Assembly (NCBI RefSeq): GCF_021869535.1
Contig: NW_026262734.1
Span: 96,973,285-97,037,284 of the forward strand
Direction: 5' to 3'
DNA: 64,000 nucleotides
Source: Mytilus californianus
Lineage: Eukaryota > Mollusca > Bivalvia > Mytilida > Mytilidae
Part shown: one piece after another, positions 57,473-64,000 of the stretch
Numbering within the stretch: position 1 is the stretch's first letter
How the letters are laid out: the number at the start of each line of letters is the position of its first letter
Translations under genes and position numbers: made by a program
Notes under the pieces: generated by a model
Seen by the model: the letters and a program-made list of their open reading frames with translations, nothing else
What the model was told of the DNA's origin: nothing
The model's database searches: none

Positions 57473-57806
57473 AACAATGAAAACATTATTCTGAAAAATA
57501 CAATGTATAAATACAGTGGTAATACATTATGAACGAAGAAACATAATTATTAGGGTCAAATCACATGTTGCTAGTCTATGATACAGTAATAAAACTTTCA
57601 AATGCAACCGCAAATGTTTTCAAAAAAATATTACAACACTTAATATGTAATTTGAAATGAAATAATTAGGCTGTAATTGTTTAAGGAGCTGCTGACTTTT
57701 CTTCGATGTTGGTGCATATTTCATATCAAAGTAAACAATCGTCTCTTTTCACGAAATTTAAATCCTTTAATTCATGTGGTGATCATTTGTTTGAAGAAAA
57801 CTTAAA

Positions 57807-57970
57807 AGATAACTGTATTGTATTTGAAGCTTTGCAGACGTCCATCGGTAGTTTTACTGTCGCAAATTGAGTTTACCTGGCGACGCGTATTGGAGATAGG
57901 TAAACGGATATTTGTGACAGTAAAACTACCGATGGACGTCCGCAAAGCTTCAAATACAATACAGTTATCT
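57807..57970. mobile_element. Palindromic MITE, about 75-bp arms
   Basis: AGATAACTGTATTGTATTTG onward to TTTTACTGTC is the reverse complement of the right side with a single mismatch over the outer 54 bp; pairing continues inward with GTCGCAAATTGAGTTTACCT against GTCACAAATATCCGTTTACC. The centre is CGACGCGTATTGGAG. Non-coding foldback element. Confidence 0.85.
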
Positions 57971-58789
57971 CTATTCTAATGCAAAATAAACAAGTCGTTG
58001 AATTTTAGTCATTATTACAGTGTAAAATTTTCATTAGACAAAAATTTCGAGAAATGATGTTATCTTCTTTGTCGCCTAAACTATGTGACGTCATAGGTAA
58101 GCTTCCGGCATCAAACGTAAACACCGGGCGTTTTCTGGCTTCTTGTCCGCTTCAGAATTGAATAAAATGTGATAAAAAGAAAATGTGTAGGTGCAAAATG
58201 TAAGTTTTTTTGCTTATTATTGGAGAAATTATATGTCAATATATTCCGGAATTCAAAATGTCGGCTTCCTTAGTTACATAGAAGGAGATAGAGAATTTTA
58301 CGCTTACTGTCATCCAATCAGAATCATTGATACAAAATAATTGCATTAGAAATTACTGTTTAAGTTTTGGAAATACAGGTACAATAATACCAATTACTTT
58401 GGTATTCAACAGGTAATAGGTACTAGTAAACTAAGCATGGTCCAATTGATATTGATATTTCACTACGAGGCAACCAGTCTCAAGCTCTAGGTCACTTCTA
58501 CATCCATCAAATGGTTGACAGGCAAATGGAAGTATATTCTTTGATAAAGGAAACCCCAATATAACAGTAGGAAATGCACAACTGGTTACCAGTAAGATAA
58601 TCTGTCAATGTTTATTAGCTTTTTTTGGTAACGGTCTTAGTGCAGATGCGATAATGAGCTATGTCCCTAACAAAACTGAAAACGCTCGTTTAATAATGGA
58701 AAACGTTTGGAATATTATAATTATATATGGGTTGATGGTACAAATTTCTACTCATTATGAAATTTCCATGGAATATAAGATGAAGACAG

Positions 58790-59130
58790 TTAGACAAATT
58801 TCCACCAAAGACCAAAGAACGTTGATGAAAGCAATCATATTTCGCCGTACGGACTTCAACAACGAGCCAAACCTATATCGATCATCAAGCTATAAAACAG
58901 TCTCTGTACGACTAAACAAGTGAAAAGAGAAATGCCAACAGCCTGGTTTATGCGACAATAAACGAATATGGCAAACATCAACAAACGTCAACTAATGAAG
59001 TACAGCAGGATCTTGGTTTGGCAAAAACACAGAAAGAATTTGGTGATGTTAAACATGTAGGCGAGCAGTCAATCCTTTTATCTAACCTGGGTGAGTAGGG
59101 TAAAAGCAGAACATAACAAACTGCCCTAAA
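58790..59130 (-). mobile_element. Dispersed repeat family U, old minus copy
   Basis: Degraded but in order: TTTCCACCAAAGACCAAAG, CGCCGTACGGACTTCAACAA, CGAGCCAAACC, CAAACATCAACAAACGTCAA, GATGTTAAACATGTAGGCG and TAACCTGGGTGAG. Confidence 0.6.
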
Positions 59131-59169
59131 TTTTTATGCGTAGGATTTCCTTGAAATAATCTTATTGCC

Positions 59170-60300
59170 CACCAGCTTAAATATCAAAGAACATATTATC
59201 CTTTAAGATTAGATTCTTGTGCTATAAAATTCCAATACTAGTAATACATTTTGTTTGATGAGGTTAGTAATGTTTCGCATAATATTCAGACTAACCAGAC
59301 ATGCACAAATGGAAATCCGTATTAGTAACCACAGAGTGAATGATTTCAAACAAGTTCTATCAAAGAAGCCACAACGTATTTGTAACCTCATTGATCTTAT
59401 TTAAAAGCAAGGTTATACACGTTTTGGTTCTTGTGTACTTAAACTGGTAAACACAGTTGAAATAAAGTTAAATAAAGTGAGTGGATTTCATTGCAAACTA
59501 CACATTAACTATTATGTTGCGTACCTTATTTTAGATGTGCAAAACTATCAATTTGTCATACGGTGCGGAAATGAAGTGATTGCTGAAGACGGCCGGATGA
59601 CCTCTAGATGTGTATTCTGGTTTCCGTTTGTTGTTGAATGATTGTCATAATGTTTACTCCTTAACCTCACTTTTCTTTTGTTATCACTTGTTTGTTTGAA
59701 TTTTGTAATATTATTGTACAAATTTTACAAATACTCAATCCTGCTTACGTAATCTGAAAACTATTAGAGAATTGGAAAACAAAAACCGAATCAATACTTT
59801 TCGTCTGATAAACTTCGATGATTGATTGATTGTGGGTTGCTTTACGTCCATTGGCAAATATTTCATGCTTATTCAGGACGAGATAAACTTCGATTAGTTA
59901 AAACGAAATATGTCAACCTTAACATGTTTTTTTTTCTTTTCATCAATCGTTGTTTTACATGATTAATGGTATACTACCATCACGAGATAACTGGCAGCCT
60001 AAGGGACATAGATAACCATTGATTTGTTTATTCCGTTGTTATCAGAATTCGTTTCTGTATAAATGCAGTACCCGACTAATGACGCCTTCCCTGTAGACGT
60101 ACCAGATCTCGTTCCTTTTGAAGTGCATGCGATTATATCAATATTTGGGTTTTACCTAGATTGGTATCTTCTTAATGGATATATATTTGAACATCGGGAA
60201 ATTGCTGTTCCTTGAATTTATATCGATGTCAGAACATGTGTGTCGGCACGATGAATGTCGTATGCTCTGTCACTATGAGTAACTATTATTTCAAGATCAT
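59170..60300 (+). repeat. Segment T, copy 3 (longest, uninterrupted)
   Basis: Aligns with 50390-50844 and 52200-52860. It has neither the RT insertion nor the family V insertion, so it is the empty-site reference. The minus-strand frames inside are not conserved in copy 2. Confidence 0.65.
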
Positions 60301-60331
60301 TTGCAACCCATTTTTGTGTAGAAACTTTACA

Positions 60332-60352
60332 ATATATATATATATATATATA
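60332..60352. repeat. (TA)n tract at left edge of the array
   Basis: A short TA repeat between GAAACTTTACAA and the first unit. A similar TA tract borders the truncated third unit, suggesting that these elements end in, or insert into, TA-rich DNA. Confidence 0.85.
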
Positions 60353-60381
60353 TGGCCTTCCAAATACTGGTTCGATTCCTA

Positions 60382-60425
60382 ACATCACTGTAGAGACATT
60401 AATTGTCGAAATCCGGATATGGTGT
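60382..60425 (+). ncRNA. Hammerhead ribozyme, unit 1 (A6 mutated)
   Basis: Identical in layout to the unit 2 ribozyme but with CTGTAGA in place of CTGAAGA, so the invariant A6 of CUGANGA is U at 60391. Stem I, II, III and GAAA are kept. Expected to be strongly impaired. Confidence 0.7.
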
Positions 60426-60921
60426 ACAAAAATCTTTGCACCTTTGTTTGCGGTATACCATCTTTGCCGCAAGTTTATTGTTTTCTGTTTGGTATTAAAT
60501 TTTTAATTAAGATCCATTTATTACACCTTGTGATCCGTTTATTTGGCAATCGCCAATGGCAGTCAGCAGGGTTTAAGAACATTTGTTGTTCGACCTGTTA
60601 GTCAAATGCGTTTTGTTAAAATATACCTTTTCCCTTTTTTGGTCTTTTGGAAAATGTTGTTTGTGCTGTATTTAGACCCCTCTAACAAGAAATTTGTTGT
60701 TGCATGCACACGTATAAAAATTGCGGTTTTTATCCAACGCAATCATAGGTTTGAACGTTGTTTTCAATTTAGACTTGTTTATATTTTTTCGTTTGGGCTT
60801 GTATTATATTTGCCTTCGGGTTTATATGATCCGTTCATCCTAATTTGACTCCTCAAAATTCGAGAGTCTATCCTAAATTGAGGTAAATTACATGGCCTTC
60901 CAAATACTATTTCGATTCCTA

Positions 60922-60965
60922 ACATCACTGAAGAGACATTAATTGTCGAAATCCGGATATGGTGT
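60922..60965 (+). ncRNA. Hammerhead ribozyme, unit 2 (core intact)
   Basis: Hand fold, type I: stem I ACATCA (60922-60927) with TGGTGT (60960-60965), six pairs including one G-U; core CTGAAGA (60928-60934); stem II GACA with TGTC (60935-60938, 60944-60947), loop TTAAT; GAAA (60948-60951); stem III of two to three pairs formed by ATCCGGAT; A at position 17, so cleavage is predicted after 60959. The very short stem III is a known feature of PLE and animal retrozyme hammerheads, thought to favour cleavage as dimers. Confidence 0.75.
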
Positions 60966-61461
60966 ACAAAAATCTTTGCACCTTTGTTTGCGGTATACCA
61001 TCTTTGCCGCAAGTTTATTGTTTTCTGTTTGGTATTAAATTTTTAATTAAGATCCATTTAATACACCTTGTGATCCGTTTATTTGGCAATCGCCAATGGC
61101 AGTCAGCAGGGTTTAAGAACATTTGTTGTTCGACCTGTTAGTCAAATGCGTTTTGTTAAAATATACTTTTTCACTTTTTTGGTCTTTTGGAAAATGTTGT
61201 TTGTGCTGTATTTAGACCCCTCTAACAAGAAATTTGTTGTTGCATGCACACGTATAAAAATTGCGGTTTTTATCCAACGCAATCATAGGTTTGAACGTTG
61301 TTTTCAATTTAGACTTGTTTATATTTTTTCGTTTGGGCTTGTATTATATTTGCCTTCGGGTTTATATGATCCGTTCATCCTAATTTGAATCCTCAAAATT
61401 CGAGAGTCTATCCTAAATTGAGGTAAATTACATGGCCTTCCAAATACTGTTTCGATTCCTA

Positions 61462-61505
61462 ACATCACTGAAGAGACATTAATTGTCGAAATCCGGATAT
61501 GGTGT
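61462..61505 (+). ncRNA. Hammerhead ribozyme, unit 3 (core intact)
   Basis: Same sequence and fold as the unit 2 motif, 540 bp downstream. Cleavage at this site and at the unit 2 site would release a 540-nt RNA monomer. Confidence 0.75.
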
Positions 61506-61856
61506 ACAAAAATCTTTGCACCTTTGTTTGCGGTATACCATCTTTGCCGCAAGTTTATTGTTTTCTGTTTGGTATTAAATTTTTAATTAAGATCCATTTA
61601 TTACACCTTGTGATCCGTTTATTTGGCAATCGCCAATGGCAGTCAGCAGGGTTTAAGAACATTTGTTGTTCGACCTGTTAGTCAAATGCGTTTTGTTAAA
61701 ATATACTTTTTCACTTTTTTGGTCTTTTGGAAAATGTTGTTTGTGCTGTATTTAGACCCCTCTAACAAGAAATTTGTTGTTGCATGCACACGTATAAAAA
61801 TTGCGGTTTTTATCCAACGCAATCATAGGTTTGAACGTTGTTTTCAATTTAGACTT

Positions 61857-61860
<4 letters not shown>

Positions 61861-61895
<35 letters not shown>

Positions 61896-61918
61896 AAAGT
61901 TTCATATATATATATATA
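61861..61918. repeat. TA-rich centre of the long inverted repeat
   Basis: (AT)16, then TTGTAAAGTTTC, then (AT)n. It separates the two arms by only about 58 bp, so the arms can pair as a very large hairpin. Confidence 0.9.
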
Positions 61919-62268
61919 TAAGTCTAAATTGAAAACAACGTTCAAACCTATGATTGCGTTGGATAAAAACCACAATTTTTATACGTGTGTATGCAAAACA
62001 AATTTCTTGGTAGAGGGTCTAAATACAGCACAAACAACATTTTCCAAAAGACCAAAAAAGTGAAAAAGTATATTTAAACAAAACGCATTTGACTAACAGG
62101 TCGAACAACGGATGTTCTTAAACCCTGCTGACTGCCATTGGCGATTGCCAAATAAACGGATCACAAGATGTAAAAAAATGGATCTTTATTATTAATATAA
62201 TACCAAACTGAAAACAATAAACTTTCGGAAAAGATTGTATACCGCAAACATGAGGTGCAAAAATGTGT

Positions 62269-62312
62269 ACACCATATCCGGATATCGACAATTAATGTCT
62301 CTTCAGTGATGT
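62269..62312 (-). ncRNA. Hammerhead ribozyme in the inverted copy (A14 mutated)
   Basis: On the minus strand ACATCA, CTGAAGA, GACA/TGTC and TGGTGT are all kept, but GAAA reads GATA (A14 is U, plus-strand position 62284). Expected inactive. It points in the same direction as the PLE RT at 62724-64000 and lies downstream of it. Confidence 0.7.
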
Positions 62313-62528
62313 TAGGAATCGAAACTGTATTTGGAAGGCCATATAATTTACCTCAATTTAGGATAGACTCTTGAATTTTGAAGAGTCGAAATAGGATGAA
62401 CGGATCATATAAACCCGAAGGCAAATATATATATAAGTACGTCTCAACAAGTGACAACTCTACGACAGATCCATCCATTGGATCACCAGCGAAGGTAATA
62501 CACGGCTGAAAACACATATTATATTCAT

Positions 62529-62641
62529 AATTACTCTAAATATCAGTACAACAATGTTAAATCTGCATGAGTTCGAATCCCGGCGAGGGAAGAACAAAAA
62601 TTTGCAGATTTAACATTGTTGTGCTGATTTTTAGAGTAATT
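62529..62641. repeat. 38-bp inverted repeat with a tRNA T-arm-like loop
   Basis: AATTACTCTAAATATCAGTA through AATCTGCA (62529-62566) is mirrored at 62603-62641 with about three mismatches. The loop TGAGTTCGAATCCCGGCGAG continues to 62602 and contains GTTCGAATCCC, a perfect B box/T-arm word, though no tRNA body is present. It sits between the PLE RT and the inverted hammerhead unit. Confidence 0.75.
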
Positions 62642-62723
62642 ATATATGTATATATATATATATAAAGTCTCTGAATGATTGTATAATAAAAACTATAACA
62701 CAATTTTCCATACGTTTCGGTCA

Positions 62724-64000
62724 TTACGGCCTTTCTTTCTTTGGTTTGTACTGTAATAGATCGTCTCGGTTTAGAATGTCGAATTTTTTTAATTGAACTT
62801 TAGTTGACGAGTTATTGTATCCACGTTTTTTCAGGTGGGTTTTTATGTCTTCTCTTCTTATTTTGTAATTTTCTTCTGTTGAGCAAATTCTTTTGACACG
62901 AATACCGCGTCCATATGGTATAGCATTTTTTACAGAATTTGGATGGCTTGACGAAACATGTAAGTACTGGTGTTTATCTGTCGATTTTGTAAAAAGATCT
63001 GTTTTAAGTTGTCCGTTTTCTATGTTTACAAACACATCAAGAAATTCGATTTTTTCAGTTGAGTAACGCATTTCTGTTTTAATTCGCGGATGTAAATTAT
63101 TGGACAATTCGTGAAATTTTTTTAATTCATCTAAACCATGTTCCCATATTCCTCAGATGTCATCAACATATCTCCAATATGAAAACGGGTGTAAATTGCT
63201 GTTTTGAAATAAATTTTCCTCCCATTGTTCAAGGTAGGTGCAAGCATAATTCATGCCTAGATGGGAACCAATAGCTGTTCCTTCTGTTTGTGAAAAGTAC
63301 TTTCCGTTAAAGCTAAAATTATTATTTTCAATGACTAAGTCCATCATTTTAAGAACATCTTCAGTTGGGATTGATATATCAGATCGATTTTCTAATGCTG
63401 TTTTACATGCTTCTCGTGCTTCCTTTCGTGGTACACTTGGATACAATTTAGTTACATCTAAACAAAACAATATTGAGTTGTCTGGTAATGGCTGTTGGAT
63501 TGCATTTAGTTTTTTTTTTAAATCTGTTGTGTCTTTAATATAGGTGGGCAAGTTTCGAACATTTTCCGAAAGTTCGTTTTCCACTATTTCCGCGATCTTT
63601 TCTGTCGGATGGTTCCGCCCATTAATAATTGTTCTTACCGGATGATTTATTTTGTGCAATTTTGGATTTGCTTGTACTCTTCCAGGACATGTTCCTTTCG
63701 GTAGTAGATATTTTTTCATGTCTTTGTCTATTATTTCTCTTTTACATAAATTTTCTACAAGTTTCTTTACTTTATTTTCATTTTTCTGTGTGAGATCTTT
63801 ATCTATTGCTTTGTAAGTATCGTTGTTATTTAATTCTTTTTCGACTTCTAGTTTATTGTCTTCTGTGTTCATTATAACAACGTCGGAGGATTTATCGCTC
63901 GGTCGTATCACGATGCTTGTATCATATAACAGTTCTCGCATTGCCTTTTCTTCTTCTGTAGTAATATTAATTTTAAATTTTCGGCTCAATCTACTTAAAA
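62724..64000 (-). pseudogene. Penelope-like RT, one nonsense codon, 5' end outside the window
   Basis: The frame is open to the window edge, so the N-terminus is missing; a TTG near 63989 is only the first start-like codon. In the first 278 codons: 'RPSDKSSDVVIMN' (29-41, fingers), 'NPKLHK' (108-113), 'FCLDVTKLYPSVP' (175-187, motif A, catalytic Asp 178), 'QTEGTAIGSHLG' (234-245, motif B), 'RYVDDI' (273-278, motif C). A TGA at 63155-63153 follows at once; the same frame then continues without a break into 'IEFLDVFV' and a C-terminal 127 codons ending at 62724. PLEs usually add a GIY-YIG endonuclease; none is seen here, so this is an endonuclease-lacking or 3'-truncated copy. Role: reverse transcription of the element's own RNA. 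Confidence 0.85.

Larger units (their letters stand above)
56988..58417. mobile_element. 1.43 kb element bounded by 30-bp inverted repeats
   Basis: ATTACCTGTTGAATACCAAA followed by GTAATTGGTA (56988-57017) is repeated as an exact reverse complement at 58388-58417; AGTAC and GTACT two bases outside are also inverted. The interior holds a family U copy (57148-57472), a long palindrome (57807-57970) and non-repeated DNA including TGACGTCA near 58087. No transposase is seen. It is either a non-autonomous DNA transposon with later insertions or two independent copies of a short MITE in opposite orientation. Confidence 0.6.
60321..62432. mobile_element. Hammerhead-bearing retrozyme-like array with inverted arm
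   Basis: Two full 540-bp direct units (60352-60891, 60892-61431), a truncated third (61432-61860), a TA-rich centre (61861-61918), and an inverted copy (61919-62432). GAAACTTTACAATATATATA at the left edge returns inverted as ATATTGTAAAGTTTC in the centre. Each unit carries one hammerhead motif in the unit's orientation. Tandem copies with one self-cleaving ribozyme per unit are the organisation described for animal and plant retrozymes and for PLE terminal repeats. The 101-codon frames in each unit are parallel only because the units are near identical. Confidence 0.75.

Noticed and set aside
60352..61860. CRISPR array
   Set aside because: The repeats are 540 bp and contiguous without unique spacers, in a eukaryotic setting.
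60543..62063. Repeated 101- and 146-codon frames in the 540-bp units
   Set aside because: They look conserved only because the units are near identical; there is no recognisable domain and the inverted copy does not keep the frame.
62690..62740. A further hammerhead just after the PLE RT stop codon (minus strand)
   Set aside because: GGCCGTAATGACC followed by GAAACG resembles stem II and the second core block, but the first core block is missing (AGAAAGA in place of CUGANGA). Too degraded to call.

Overview
This is AT-rich eukaryotic DNA built almost entirely from repeats. I see no intact cellular protein-coding gene, no rRNA or functional tRNA gene, no CRISPR array and no bacterial-style operon. 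The repeat families and the reverse transcriptase (RT) remnants match, from memory, those common in bivalve genomes, most likely Mytilus (recalled family resemblance, not a search). Nearly all short open frames are non-coding; the only recognisable protein sequence is retroelement RT and one LINE C-terminus.

Layout. A degenerate tandem segmental duplication covers about 616-45670, in the order P1-Q1-R1-P2-Q2-R2 (P1 616-2130, Q1 17320-22755, R1 26505-32090, P2 32081-34697, Q2 34698-40562, R2 40563-45668). Copy 1 is expanded between P1 and Q1 by a second amplification: related units S1+A (2280-5539), B (5540-6864), C (6865-10878) and S2+D (11860-17060). Because the copies can be aligned, several later insertions show both occupied and empty sites: a pogo/Tigger-like element (28790-29733, TA), a TTAA-flanked MITE (38300-38886), a TA-flanked foldback element (35397-35725), and 5'-truncated RT elements. 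From 45670 to 60300 the DNA is mostly non-duplicated, with a 1.2 kb transposon carrying many ATCTATGGC sub-repeats in long inverted ends (46169-47380), a three-copy segment T, a molluscan-type dispersed repeat (54964-56000) and a 1.4 kb inverted-repeat-bounded element (56988-58417).

The most interesting region is 60320-64000. Three direct units of 540 bp (the third truncated) are followed by an inverted copy of about 510 bp. Each carries a motif that I can fold by hand as a type I hammerhead ribozyme with a very short stem III; two direct copies have an intact catalytic core and two copies are mutated in invariant core residues. Next to it, on the minus strand and running off the window, is a Penelope-like (PLE) RT with one in-frame nonsense codon just after its YVDD motif. 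Hammerhead relics of three sequence types also occur elsewhere (3103, 5722, 7048, 15797, 32865, and 53579 on the minus strand). This fits published work on PLE hammerheads and animal retrozymes, so the class is known; this array with its inverted arm looks like a good example with a testable RNA product.

The elements fit together as one retroelement ecology: RT-bearing PLE-like elements, many dispersed 3'-end fragments of the same elements (shown by RT remnants still joined to these tails at 9245-10352, 14270-15520 and 23389-24768), tRNA-derived SINE relics, and MITEs, laid over a segmental duplication.
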